Shown here: in pieces, positions 44,666 to 54,282 of the stretch | Position numbering within the stretch: the first letter of the stretch is position 1 | Layout of the letters: each line of letters begins with the position of its first letter | NCBI RefSeq assembly: GCF_011682145.1 | Contig: NZ_WHJH01000002.1 | Coordinates: forward strand, 186,001-250,000 | DNA: 64,000 bases | Direction of reading: 5' to 3' | DNA from: Massilia mucilaginosa | Lineage (GTDB): Bacteria; Pseudomonadota; Gammaproteobacteria; Burkholderiales; Burkholderiaceae_D | Program-made: the position numbers and the translations under genes | Notes under the pieces: generated by a model | Seen by the model: only the letters and a program-made list of their open reading frames with translations | Database searches by the model: none | Told to the model about the DNA's origin: nothing

Positions 44666-47473
44666 ATGTGTATGAACGGTCTTCCTGTTGGCGTCAATCA
44701 AGTTTACGTATATGGGCACGGTCTTCAGCAAATTCCGCCTCGCTATACCATCAAGTCCGGCACCCATGATGTTCTGTGGATGCTTGACCGAAACCCGGAC
44801 GATGTGATCTTCCAGCGCCGCGATGACGATCTGCTCATCGCCGACCGCAGCGGTGGCCACCACATGACCATCGACGCCTACTTCGTCAAGTCGGTGGGCG
44901 TGACACAAATCGAACAGCCCCATCTCATCGAAGAAATCCGCTTTGCCAATGGCATGCGCTGGGATGCGCAAGCGGTGCTGGCCCGGACCTTGCTGTCGAC
45001 CAAGTCGTTGACGCAGCTCGACGATGGCGACAACGTCGTGGAGACCCTCATGCCGCTCGACGCGGGCGGCGGCAACGACGAGATCTGGAGCGTCGTCGAT
45101 GCGAATCTGCTGAGCGGCGGCAGCGGCAATGACACCTTGCACGGCGGCAGCGGCGCGGACGTGCTGCGCGGCGGCACCGGCAACGACAAGCTCGACGCCG
45201 GCGCGGGCGACGATGTCCTTGCCGGCGGCGCCGGCGACGACCTGCTCGATAGCGGGACCGGTTATGACACCATCGAATTCGGACGCGGAGACGGGCGCGA
45301 CACCGTGCTGTCGGCGGCGCGGTACGGAATGGCAAGCAAGACAATCGCGCTGGCGGCCGGCATCGTGCCCGGCGCCGTCCAGCTCAGCCGGGATGGCAAG
45401 GACCTGATCGTTGCGCTGAAAGGAAGCGCCGATGCCCTGACCATGAGCGGCTTCTTCGAGCTGTCGCACCGTGACCTCCGGATCCGTTTTGCCGACAGCA
45501 GCGTATGGAACGGCGAGCGCATCGCCGAACTGGCCAATGTGCCTTCCGGCTATGCCTGGATTGGCGATGAAGGTGGTGACGACTTCACGGCAAGCGACAG
45601 GGGCGAGCTGTTGAATGGCATGGGCGGCCGCGACCGGCTGAGCGGCGGCGCGGGCGCGGATGTGCTGATCGGCGGCAGTGGCGACGATACCCTGGCCGGC
45701 GGCGCGGGCGACACCATCGATGCCGGCCCGGGCGTTGACCGCATCTCGCTCGACGGCGTGGCCACGGTATTGTTCGGGCGCGACTCGGGCCTCGATGACC
45801 TCAAGCTGCAAGGACCGCAAGCGAAGGCCAACGTTGTCTTCGGCCCGGGTATCGCGCTGTCCGATCTGCGCATCGTGGCGGATCCATCCGATTTGAGCGC
45901 CTTGTTCGTGTCGCTCAAGGACGATCTGAGTTCAGAGGGAAAAATGCTCTTGCGCATTGAAGGCGATGTGGGAGCCGGCGCCACCCGGTTGCCGGCGCTC
46001 ACCTTCACATTTGCGGATGGCACCGTGCTCGACAGCGGTGTAGTCCGCGAACTGGCGCTGGGGGGGCAAAATACGGCCCCGATGGTCAATATCGACCTGC
46101 CCGATCTGACGACCGAAGACTCGGTGCCGTTCAGCCTGGTTCTTCCCGTCGACCTGTTTCGCGATGTGGATGACGACGGCGCCGGCCTCATGACCGTGCT
46201 GGACATGCCCGACTGGCTCAGCTTCGACAGCGCCACCCGTACCCTGAGCGGCACCCCCAAGCTGCATCATGCCGGTGAAACGCGCCTGACGCCGTTCTGG
46301 ATCGACAGCAGCGGCAGCTTTGCCCTGACCGAATTCAACCTGACTGTGACGCGCGCCGCCAGCGTGACGCTGACGGGCACGGCGGCGGCGGATGCGCTGA
46401 CCGGCAAGTCGAATCACGACAGCCTGCGCGGGCTGGCCGGCGACGACGTCCTCACTGGCATGGAGGGCAACGACACCCTCGACGGCGGTGCCGGCAAGGA
46501 CACGCTCGCTGGCGGCGACGGCAACGACAGCTATAGCGTCGACGACGCCGGCGACGTCATCGTCGACACCGGCTGGGGCAGTCTCGACCATGTTACATCG
46601 AGCATCAGCCTGACCCTGCCCGCCGGCGTTGAACTGCTGACTCTGGTTGGCACGGGTGCGCTCAACGGCAGCGGCAATGACGCCCACAACCTATTGAAAG
46701 GCAATGCCGGCGTCAATCTGCTGGACGGCCTGGACGGCATCGACCTGCTGCAGGGCGGCGCCGGCAATGACGGACTCACCGATGCGGCGGGACGCGCCAG
46801 CCTGCTCGACGGCGGGGCCGGCCTCGACCGGCTGGTGGGTGGCGGCGGCAACGACCTGTTCAGCGGCGGCAAGGGCCCGGACTTCATCACCACCGGCGGC
46901 GGCCAGGACATGATCGCCTTCAACCGGGGCGATGGCGTCGATACCGTGATCGGCACGGGCGGCGCCGACAATACCCTGTCGCTGGGCGGCGGCATCGGCT
47001 ATGCCGACCTGCTGCTGAGCAAGTCCGGCAACGATCTGGTCCTGACCACCGGCGCGGCGGAGAAGCTCATCTTCAAAAGCTGGTACGCGGGGGCGGGCAA
47101 CGCCAGCATCGGCACCTTGCAAGTAATCACCGCCGCATCCACCGACTACCATCCTGGCGCGCTGAGTCCGATCAACGACAGCAAGGTCGAGCAGTTCGAC
47201 TTCCTCGCCATGGTGGCGCGCTTCGACCAGGCGCTGGCCAACGGCGCGACGGCCTGGAGCGCGTGGACCACGCTCGAGCAATGCCATCGCGGCGGCAGCG
47301 ACACGGCGGCCATCGGCGGCGACCTGGCTTACCAGTACGGGCTCAACGGCAACCTGGCCACGATCAGTGCGGCGGCGGCAATCGCCATTGTCGGCAATAG
47401 CGGCTTCGGCGCTGTGGTGCAGGAATTCTTGCCCGGCGCCAGCCTGACCGACGGCTCGCCGCTGCTGTACTAA
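44666..47473 (+). CDS. RTX calcium-binding protein C
   Basis: A 935-residue secreted-type protein. Unlike its relatives it begins directly in an HCBP-like segment (PDDVIFQRRDDDLLIADRSG ... IEEIRFANGMRWD) without a leading RTX block. RTX blocks follow (GGSGNDTLHGGSGADVL, about residues 140-200 and 310-355), then one Ig-like domain (about 468-567, LPDWLSFDSATRTLSGTP pattern), a second RTX block (about 570-760) and the family C-terminal region ending SLTDGSPLLY. There is no N-terminal signal peptide. It has one cysteine in the C-terminal region (LEQCHRGG) where relatives have Phe. Type I secretion is inferred. The missing front block suggests loss or a different start. Confidence 0.88.
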   Translation: MCMNGLPVGVNQVYVYGHGLQQIPPRYTIKSGTHDVLWMLDRNPDDVIFQRRDDDLLIADRSGGHHMTIDAYFVKSVGVTQIEQPHLIEEIRFANGMRWDAQAVLARTLLSTKSLTQLDDGDNVVETLMPLDAGGGNDEIWSVVDANLLSGGSGNDTLHGGSGADVLRGGTGNDKLDAGAGDDVLAGGAGDDLLDSGTGYDTIEFGRGDGRDTVLSAARYGMASKTIALAAGIVPGAVQLSRDGKDLIVALKGSADALTMSGFFELSHRDLRIRFADSSVWNGERIAELANVPSGYAWIGDEGGDDFTASDRGELLNGMGGRDRLSGGAGADVLIGGSGDDTLAGGAGDTIDAGPGVDRISLDGVATVLFGRDSGLDDLKLQGPQAKANVVFGPGIALSDLRIVADPSDLSALFVSLKDDLSSEGKMLLRIEGDVGAGATRLPALTFTFADGTVLDSGVVRELALGGQNTAPMVNIDLPDLTTEDSVPFSLVLPVDLFRDVDDDGAGLMTVLDMPDWLSFDSATRTLSGTPKLHHAGETRLTPFWIDSSGSFALTEFNLTVTRAASVTLTGTAAADALTGKSNHDSLRGLAGDDVLTGMEGNDTLDGGAGKDTLAGGDGNDSYSVDDAGDVIVDTGWGSLDHVTSSISLTLPAGVELLTLVGTGALNGSGNDAHNLLKGNAGVNLLDGLDGIDLLQGGAGNDGLTDAAGRASLLDGGAGLDRLVGGGGNDLFSGGKGPDFITTGGGQDMIAFNRGDGVDTVIGTGGADNTLSLGGGIGYADLLLSKSGNDLVLTTGAAEKLIFKSWYAGAGNASIGTLQVITAASTDYHPGALSPINDSKVEQFDFLAMVARFDQALANGATAWSAWTTLEQCHRGGSDTAAIGGDLAYQYGLNGNLATISAAAAIAIVGNSGFGAVVQEFLPGASLTDGSPLLY

Positions 47474-47496
47474 TCCACGCAGAACCTTCATCAACA

Positions 47497-47527
47497 GCCA
47501 TTCCCGCGCGTTGTGCACGGGAATGGC
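47497..47527 (+). terminator. Hairpin after RTX gene C
   Basis: GCCATTCCCG / CGGGAATGGC with an 11-base loop, same stem as after genes B and D, but followed by GAGCACC instead of Ts. Readthrough into gene D, which lacks the shared promoter, is therefore plausible. Confidence 0.65.
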
Positions 47528-47594
47528 GAGCACCAGCAATCACTTCGGCCGAGCCCGGCCAGAAGTTGCTTTTCTTCATAGAACGGATACGCAG

Positions 47595-50500
47595 ATGGCA
47601 ACGCAACGCGATAATTCACCTCCTGTCGTCATCATCGGCGGCGATGGCGACGAAATACTCTACGGACAAGGCGATGGCGACCTGCTGCTGGGCGGTGGCG
47701 GCGACGACACCCTGGTCGGCGGGGCCGGCGACGACAGGCTGAACGGCGGCAGCGGAAAAAATACCTATGTCTTCGGCCGCGGCGACGGACAGGACACGGT
47801 CACCACCAGCGACAACGGGCCGCAGGCCCAGGACGTGCTGCGCTTCGGCGACGGCATCGGCGCAGCCGACATCGTGCTAGCCCGCAGCGGCGACGCGCTC
47901 GAACTGCGCATGCGCGGCAGCGACGACCGGGTCACGGTGGCCGGCTATTTCGTCACCTCCACCGGCGACCAGGCGGCCCTGGCGGGACAGCCCTTGCGCC
48001 TCGGCGAGATCCGCTTTGCCGACGGCAGCGCCTGGCGTTACGAGGATGTGCTGGCCCGGCTCGATCCCGTGCTGGTGCTCGATGGCGGCAACAACGTGGC
48101 GCTCGGCCGCCACCTCGATGGCGGGGCCGGCGACGATCTGCTCACGGCCGTCGAGGATGGCTGGCTGCGCGGCGGCGCCGGCAACGATACCTTGCGCGGC
48201 GGCGCGGGCCACGACCTGTTCGAGGGCGGCGAAGGCGACGACCTGCTCGCCGGCGGCGCTGGCGTGGACACCTACCGTTTCAGCGGGAACTGGGGGCACG
48301 ACACGCTCGACCTGCATCCCGGGGCGGGACTGCGGGGAACCATCATCGACATGCCCGGCCAGTTGTCCGGCGCACTGACGTTCGCTCGCTCCGGCGAGGA
48401 CCTGATCGTCGCTGTCAACAATGGCGGCCAAACGCTGCACGTGGCGCGCTATTTCCATGCCGACGCCTCGGCCATCGCAGCCAGCCTGCGCATCGTCCTG
48501 GCCGATGGCGTGGTCATGGACCAGGCGCTGATCCGTGCCGCGCTGGACGAGCCGCACGGCATGCGCCTGCCCGGCAGCAGCGGCGACGATCAACTGGCCG
48601 GCAGCACGCGTAACGACCTGATCGACGGCGGCGGCGGTCACGACCTGCTCGACGGCGGCGCCGGCAGCGACCTGCTGTTCGGCGGCGACGGCAACGATAC
48701 CCTGCTCGGCGGCGAGGGCAACGACTTGCTCGACGCCGGCCCGGGCAATGCCGACCTCGACGGCGGCGCCGGCGTCAATCTGTACGCCTTCGGACGCGAT
48801 GCCGGCATCTACCGCGTGAGCGCTGCGCCGGCCGGCAAGCACATCCTGCTGCTCGACGCCGATGTGCGGCCGGGCGACCTGAGCGTGGCCTTGCGCGACG
48901 GCATGCTGGAAGTGTCCATCGACGGCACCGGCGCCGTGGCGCGCCTGCCGTTCGATACCTTGGCTGCGGGCGCCAACCGGGCCATGCCGGTGCTGCTGCG
49001 CTTCGCTGACGGCGCGGAATGGGACGGCGACGTCTTGCTCAGCAAGTTGCTGCACGGCGATGTCGGCGACAACACCCTGAGGGGCGGCCCCTCGCTCGAC
49101 ATCCTCGACGGCATGGAAGGCAACGATGTGCTCGATGGCGCCGACGGCAACGACACCGTGCGCGGTGGCGGCGGCAACGATACGCTCGATGGCGGCCGCG
49201 GCAACGACGTTCTGCAGGGCGGCAGCGGCGACGATACCTTCCTCGATGCGCACGGCAAGAATACCTATCTGTTCAGCCGGGGCGATGGGCGCGACCTGAT
49301 CGCCGGCGCCGCCCGCCAGGCCGGTGCCAGCAATGTGATCGAGTTCGCCGCCGGAATCGCGCCGGACGATGTGTCGCTCGCCATCGTGCCCAACGCCGCC
49401 TCGGGCAACGCCGACCTCATCGTCGCCATCGGCAGCGAGCGCATCACGGTGGCGTCCTGGCAGGGCAAGGATGTCGCGCCGGCGCCGCTGAGCGGCATTG
49501 GCTTTGCCGACGGCACCTTCTGGAGCGCCGAGTCGTTCGGCGCACGCACCATGATCGGGGATGGCGGCGACAACCTCCTGAAAGGCACCGCAGCGAACGA
49601 CGTACTGGAAGGCAAGGGCGGTAACGATACCCTGGACGGCGCCGGCGGCAACGATACCTTGTGGGGTGGCGACGGCAACGACGATCTGCAGGGCGGCAGC
49701 GGCTTGAACCTGTTCCATGGCGGGCGCGGCGACGATATCCTGCGCACGACGCCGAGCGCCCGCGATACGTTTGTGTTCAATCAAGGCGACGGCAGCGACA
49801 CGCTCCTCAACCCGGGCAATGGCACGGTGATCGCGTTCGGGCCGGGCATCGTGGCCAGCGACATCGTGCCGGTCAATCTTGCCGCATCGATGGCGTTTGC
49901 CTATGCCGGGAGCGACGGCGCCGTCGATCGCGTGGTGCTGCTTGCGCGCAGCGCAACGCAGGCGGATGCCGTCAACGTCCGCTTCGCCGACAACACGGTC
50001 AAGCCGTTGTCCGCTTTCATCCGCCATGCGCCGGAGGTGCAAGCTGGCATGAACGGCGTTGCGATGCTGGAAGGCTACAGCATCGCGCTGACCATCCCCG
50101 ACGATGCGTTTGTGGATGTCGATGCCGGCGATGTGCTGCGCTACGACCTGCGCACGGAACAGGGCGGCGCGCTTCCCGCCTGGCTCAGCTTCGATGCCGA
50201 GGCCCGCGTCATGCAGCTCAGTCCGGGGTATCGCGACGCCGGCGATATCAGGCTGATCCTCACCGCGACCGATAGTTCGGGCCAGTCGGCCAGCACCGGT
50301 TTCATGCTGCAAGTGGACGACCTTCCGGTCGCGCCGGTGGTCGGCACGCCCATGGCCGACCAGACGGTCGAAGAACAGCGCCCCTTCAGCCTGGTCCTGC
50401 CGTCCGACCTGTTCGTCGACGAGGATGACGACGGCGCCGGCGTCATGACAGTCGGCGCGCTGCCGGACTGGCTGAGCTTCGATGCGCCCAGCCGCACCCT

Positions 50501-51725
50501 GAGCGGCACCCCGGCCACGCCCGGCGCCGGCGCGCTCGCCATCGACGTCACCTGGACCGACAGCGGCGGCGCCAGCGCCAGCACCAGCTTCAATCTGAAC
50601 GTGGCCGCGGCCGGCAGCATCGCGCTGCGCGGCACAGCGCAGGCCGACATCCTGCATGGCAAGTCGAATGACGACCACCTGGCCGGCCTGGGCGGCAACG
50701 ACCGGCTGTACGGTCATCTGGGCAACGATGTGCTCGACGGCGGCGCCGGCAGGGACACGCTGGCTGGCGGCGCGGGCAACGACCGCTACCTGGTCGATGC
50801 CCAGGATGTCGTGACCGAAGAGGCCGACGCGGGCCTGGACCAGATCGGCAGCGCGGCCGGCCAGACCCTGCCGGTGCATGTCGAGATCCTGACCTTGACG
50901 GGCAGCGCGGCGGTCAACGGCCGTGGCAACGGGCTCGACAACCTGCTCAAGGGCAATGTGGGCGCCAACCAGCTGCATGGCCTGGACGGGGTCGACCTGC
51001 TGCAGGGTGGGGCGGGCAACGATACCCTGACGGATACGGCCGGCCATGCCAACCTGCTCGACGGCGGCGCCGGGGCCGACCGCCTGAGCGGCGGCGACGG
51101 CAGCGAGCTGTTTTTTGGCGGCAAGGGCGCCGACAACATCGCCACCGGGGCGGGCGCCGACCTGATCGTGTTCAATCGCGGCAATGGCATGGACACGGTC
51201 GGCGTATCGGTGGGTGCGGACAATGTCGTCTCGCTTGGCGACGGCATCGCGTATGCCGACCTGGCGCTGCGCAAGTCCGGCGCCGACCTGATCCTGTCGG
51301 CTGGCGCCGGCGACCAGATCACCTTCAAGAGCTGGTACGCGAAGCCGGACCACGCCAGCGTCGCCGTGTTGCAGATGGTGACGGCGGGATCGGCGGACTA
51401 CCTCCCCGGCGCAAGCAGCCCGATCCAAGATAACAAGGTGGAAGCCTTCGATTTCATGGCCTTGATCGCCCAATTCGACCAGATCCGGTCCGCTTCGGGA
51501 AGCACCTGGCGCTTTGGGGCAAGCCTGGAGCAATTTTCCATCGGCGGCAGCGACACGGCGGCCATCGGCGGCGACCTGGCTTACCAGTATGCACTCAAGG
51601 GTAACCTTGCCAATGTCGGCGCGGCGGTGGCGATCGCCATTGTCGGCAGCAGCGGTTTCGGCAGTGCGACGCAGGAATTCGTGCCCGCATCCAGCCTGAA
51701 CGACGGCTCGCCATTGCTGTACTAA
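47595..51725 (+). CDS. Giant RTX calcium-binding protein D
   Basis: A 1376-residue secreted-type protein. It has an N-terminal RTX block (GDGDEILYGQGDGDLLLGG...), then four HCBP-related/RTX units (YVFGRGDGQDTVTTSDNG; YRFSGNWGHDTLDL; YAFGRDAGIYRV; YLFSRGDGRDLIAGA), two Ig-like domains (about residues 812-1005, LPAWLSFDAEARVMQL and LPDWLSFDAPSRTLSGTP), a second RTX block and the family C-terminal region ending SLNDGSPLLY. The ATG at 47595 is chosen as the first ATG before the repeat region; an upstream TTG lies in the gene C hairpin. No signal peptide and no cysteine-rich part. It lacks the shared promoter and probably depends on gene C transcription. Confidence 0.89.
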   Translation: MATQRDNSPPVVIIGGDGDEILYGQGDGDLLLGGGGDDTLVGGAGDDRLNGGSGKNTYVFGRGDGQDTVTTSDNGPQAQDVLRFGDGIGAADIVLARSGDALELRMRGSDDRVTVAGYFVTSTGDQAALAGQPLRLGEIRFADGSAWRYEDVLARLDPVLVLDGGNNVALGRHLDGGAGDDLLTAVEDGWLRGGAGNDTLRGGAGHDLFEGGEGDDLLAGGAGVDTYRFSGNWGHDTLDLHPGAGLRGTIIDMPGQLSGALTFARSGEDLIVAVNNGGQTLHVARYFHADASAIAASLRIVLADGVVMDQALIRAALDEPHGMRLPGSSGDDQLAGSTRNDLIDGGGGHDLLDGGAGSDLLFGGDGNDTLLGGEGNDLLDAGPGNADLDGGAGVNLYAFGRDAGIYRVSAAPAGKHILLLDADVRPGDLSVALRDGMLEVSIDGTGAVARLPFDTLAAGANRAMPVLLRFADGAEWDGDVLLSKLLHGDVGDNTLRGGPSLDILDGMEGNDVLDGADGNDTVRGGGGNDTLDGGRGNDVLQGGSGDDTFLDAHGKNTYLFSRGDGRDLIAGAARQAGASNVIEFAAGIAPDDVSLAIVPNAASGNADLIVAIGSERITVASWQGKDVAPAPLSGIGFADGTFWSAESFGARTMIGDGGDNLLKGTAANDVLEGKGGNDTLDGAGGNDTLWGGDGNDDLQGGSGLNLFHGGRGDDILRTTPSARDTFVFNQGDGSDTLLNPGNGTVIAFGPGIVASDIVPVNLAASMAFAYAGSDGAVDRVVLLARSATQADAVNVRFADNTVKPLSAFIRHAPEVQAGMNGVAMLEGYSIALTIPDDAFVDVDAGDVLRYDLRTEQGGALPAWLSFDAEARVMQLSPGYRDAGDIRLILTATDSSGQSASTGFMLQVDDLPVAPVVGTPMADQTVEEQRPFSLVLPSDLFVDEDDDGAGVMTVGALPDWLSFDAPSRTLSGTPATPGAGALAIDVTWTDSGGASASTSFNLNVAAAGSIALRGTAQADILHGKSNDDHLAGLGGNDRLYGHLGNDVLDGGAGRDTLAGGAGNDRYLVDAQDVVTEEADAGLDQIGSAAGQTLPVHVEILTLTGSAAVNGRGNGLDNLLKGNVGANQLHGLDGVDLLQGGAGNDTLTDTAGHANLLDGGAGADRLSGGDGSELFFGGKGADNIATGAGADLIVFNRGNGMDTVGVSVGADNVVSLGDGIAYADLALRKSGADLILSAGAGDQITFKSWYAKPDHASVAVLQMVTAGSADYLPGASSPIQDNKVEAFDFMALIAQFDQIRSASGSTWRFGASLEQFSIGGSDTAAIGGDLAYQYALKGNLANVGAAVAIAIVGSSGFGSATQEFVPASSLNDGSPLLY

Positions 51726-51748
51726 GCCAGGTCTACCGGGCATTTGCA

Positions 51749-51786
51749 GCCATTCCCTGGGTTCGCGCCCTCGGAATGGCATTTTT
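51749..51786 (+). terminator. Terminator of RTX gene D
   Basis: GCCATTCC / GGAATGGC stem with a 16-base loop, followed by ATTTTT; same stem core as after B and C. Confidence 0.8.
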
Positions 51787-51889
51787 ACGTCTTCGACGGC
51801 TGCATGGCCGGTGCCGGTGCGAGCGCCATTCGCGCGGTTGCGCATGGCACTACCGGACAGCGCGGATAGCGCTACCAGGGCGGCATAAA

Positions 51890-51916
51890 TTGACGCACGT
51901 AAAACACTTCTATAAA
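51890..51916 (+). promoter_or_regulatory. Shared RTX-family promoter, gene E
   Basis: TTGACG, 15 bases, TATAAA, 32 bases to the ATG at 51949. The segment CTTCTATAAAAGAAAC matches the -10 region of B and C closely. Confidence 0.7.
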
Positions 51917-51948
51917 AGAAACATTTGCCTTAAAGAAATGGAAATGTG

Positions 51949-54000
51949 ATGAATGTGATTCGAGACGGGAATATGCTTGTTCTAAATCCGAATTGGGGGC
52001 AACCGGGAAGTCCATGGAGCGACGGCGCTGGCCTCGATCTCCACGGCACCGATGGGAGCGACATTCTGAGCGGCGGCAGCGGCGACGACACGCTCGCTGG
52101 CGGCGCGGGTGACGATACCTTGACGGGGCTGGACGGCCACGACTATTTGTCAGGGGGAGATGGAAACGATGTCATCGATGCGGGGCACGGAGTCAATTGG
52201 GTTGATGGCGGGCCTGGCGACGATGTTTTCCTGAGTTCCCGTAGTGACTTCATGACCAGGTATTTTTTCAACAAAGGCGATGGGGTTGATCGTATCATCT
52301 CGCCAGCGTACGGACTCGATTTCAAATTTGGGCCTGGCATCGCGGCCAGCGATATCGCTCCGGTCATAGGCAGCAGTTCCATGCGTTTTACTTACGCAAA
52401 TGCCAATGGAGCGAGCGATGCTTTCGTGATTGAAAGCCAGTACAGCGGGATCGGGGGAGCCGATGGGATCATGCTCTATTTTGCCGACAATACGGCCGTC
52501 AGATTGGCCGACCTGATCATGAATGCACCCGTCGTATTCCGGCCTGTCTTCGAGTTTGACATACCGGAAGGCCAGTTTGGGGGAAGTTCGTTCGTCCATA
52601 ATTTTTTGGATTTTGATAGCGAAGTGCTTCGTTACGACTTGCGCATGAAGGATGGTAGCGCGCATTCCGCGTGGATTAACCTCGACAGCAACAAGGACGA
52701 ATTGTCAATAAGCCCGTCCCATCATGACGCCGGCAAGTATGCGCTTGTCCTCACGGCCACGGACCCCACGGGATTGTCCGTCAGCGCCGATTACCTCGTC
52801 AATATTGAAGAACGCAACGCCTTCCCGAGGCCGGGCACGCCGATGCAGGACCAGCAAGCCGAGGCGGAACTTCCTTTCAGCCTGGTGTTGCCCTCCACCT
52901 TGTTCAGCGACGCGGACGACGACGGCGCCGGGGTGATGCGTGTCGACGCGCTGCCATCCTGGCTGCACTTCGATGCGGCCAGCCGGACCTTGAGCGGCGT
53001 CGCTCCCTGGCCCTCCACGGAACATATACCCATCAAGATCATCTTCACCGACAGCGGTGGTGCGAACGCCAGTTCCAGCTTCTTCTTGACGGTGACGGAG
53101 CCGGCGCAAACTGAGCAATTCGGCACGCCACAGGCCGACAGGCTGAGCGGCCGTTCGAACAGCGACCGTTTGTGGGGACTCGATGGCGATGACCAGTTAT
53201 TCGGCATGGCCCATGACGATTACCTGAACGGCGGAAACGGCAACGATCTTCTCGACGGCGGCTCCGGTACCAGTCTCCTCCAGGGCGGCGCGGGCAACGA
53301 TGCCCTGTTGTCCACGGGCGGGGGGCGGCTGCTGCAAGATGGCGGGTCGGGCGACGATCGCCTGCTCGGCGGCGACGACGTCCGGATGGCGATTGGCGGC
53401 GCCGGCGCCGACACCATCATGGGCGGCGGCGCGGTGATCGCTTTCAACCGTGGCGACGGCCGCGATACCGTGGCGATGGGCGACTCACTCCTGGGCGATA
53501 CACTGTCGCTCGGCGGCGGCCTCACCTACGCCGACCTGGTGCTGCGCAAGTCCGGCAGCGATCTGGTGCTGTCGTCCGGCACTGCGGACCAGATCACCTT
53601 CAAGGGCTGGTATGCCTCTGCGTACCATACCGGCGTCGCCACCTTGCAGATGGTGACTGCGGCATCATGGGATTACAACCCGCAAGCGCTGAGCCCGATT
53701 ACCGACAACAAGGTCGAGCAATTCGATTTCCGGGCGCTGATGGCGCGCTTCGATGAAATCCGCGCGAGCGGTGCGACCGCATGGAGTATCTGGACTACCC
53801 TGGAGCAATTTCACCTGGGCGGCAGCGACACGGCGGCCATCGGCGGCGACTTGGCTTACCAGTATGCACTCAACGGCTCGCTGTCGAATATCGGAATGAC
53901 AACCGCAATCGGCATCGTCGGCAGCGCTGCTTTCGGCACTGCCGGGCAACTGCTCCTCGATCCTGCCAGCCTGAACGACGGCTCGCCGCTGCTGTCCTGA
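51949..54000 (+). CDS. RTX calcium-binding protein E
   Basis: A 683-residue secreted-type protein, the shortest intact family member. It has one short RTX block (about residues 26-90, GGSGDDTLAGGAGDDTLTG), one HCBP-like segment, two Ig-like domains (about 194-384; the second with LPSWLHFDAASRTLSG), a second RTX block (about 390-520) and the family C-terminal region ending SLNDGSPLLS. No signal peptide. The ATG at 51949 is preferred over GTG 51946 because it matches the promoter distance in gene A. The N-terminal half is less GC-rich and more diverged than in the other copies, so it may be the oldest or a differently sourced copy. Confidence 0.89.
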   Translation: MNVIRDGNMLVLNPNWGQPGSPWSDGAGLDLHGTDGSDILSGGSGDDTLAGGAGDDTLTGLDGHDYLSGGDGNDVIDAGHGVNWVDGGPGDDVFLSSRSDFMTRYFFNKGDGVDRIISPAYGLDFKFGPGIAASDIAPVIGSSSMRFTYANANGASDAFVIESQYSGIGGADGIMLYFADNTAVRLADLIMNAPVVFRPVFEFDIPEGQFGGSSFVHNFLDFDSEVLRYDLRMKDGSAHSAWINLDSNKDELSISPSHHDAGKYALVLTATDPTGLSVSADYLVNIEERNAFPRPGTPMQDQQAEAELPFSLVLPSTLFSDADDDGAGVMRVDALPSWLHFDAASRTLSGVAPWPSTEHIPIKIIFTDSGGANASSSFFLTVTEPAQTEQFGTPQADRLSGRSNSDRLWGLDGDDQLFGMAHDDYLNGGNGNDLLDGGSGTSLLQGGAGNDALLSTGGGRLLQDGGSGDDRLLGGDDVRMAIGGAGADTIMGGGAVIAFNRGDGRDTVAMGDSLLGDTLSLGGGLTYADLVLRKSGSDLVLSSGTADQITFKGWYASAYHTGVATLQMVTAASWDYNPQALSPITDNKVEQFDFRALMARFDEIRASGATAWSIWTTLEQFHLGGSDTAAIGGDLAYQYALNGSLSNIGMTTAIGIVGSAAFGTAGQLLLDPASLNDGSPLLS

Positions 54001-54010
54001 TCCGCTGTTT

Positions 54011-54036
54011 GCCCGCGGCGCTGGCCCGCCGCGGGC
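54011..54036 (+). terminator. Terminator hairpin after RTX gene E
   Basis: Perfect 10-base stem GCCCGCGGCG / CGCCGCGGGC with a 6-base loop, followed by TTCCT. It differs from the shared hairpin after B, C and D. Confidence 0.7.
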
Positions 54037-54282
54037 TTCCTATCACACTCCATCGTCCACACACCGGACAAATTACTCATCCGTTGCGCAAAAGTAAGCA
54101 GATGTAATTATTTTAAGTCTTGTTGTGTCCGGCAAACCCATGTGTATAGATGAGGTTGAACATTCAGTGTACTGCCTAAGTCTCTAATTTTTCGACATAT
54201 TTTGCTTTGAAGATCCTTCAAGGTAATGCGCTAAGTCCTTGACTTCATTAACAAAATTCCCTTTTAGCACGATTGAAAGCGC
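54037..54282. other. AT-rich spacer before the dcw promoter
   Basis: No gene was recognised. It is clearly richer in A and T than its surroundings and may hold extra promoters or regulatory sites for the dcw cluster; no RNA gene was recognised. Confidence 0.5.

Noticed and set aside
47556-47582. A shared-type RTX promoter for gene D (TTTCTTCATAGAAC resembles the -10 region)
   Set aside because: No TTGAC lies 15 bases upstream and the -10 is disrupted; at most a decayed remnant.
21078-54000. Dense short repeats that could suggest a CRISPR array or tandem DNA repeats
   Set aside because: The repeats are 27-base coding units for GGxGxDxLx nonapeptides with varied codons and no uniform spacers; they are RTX motifs.
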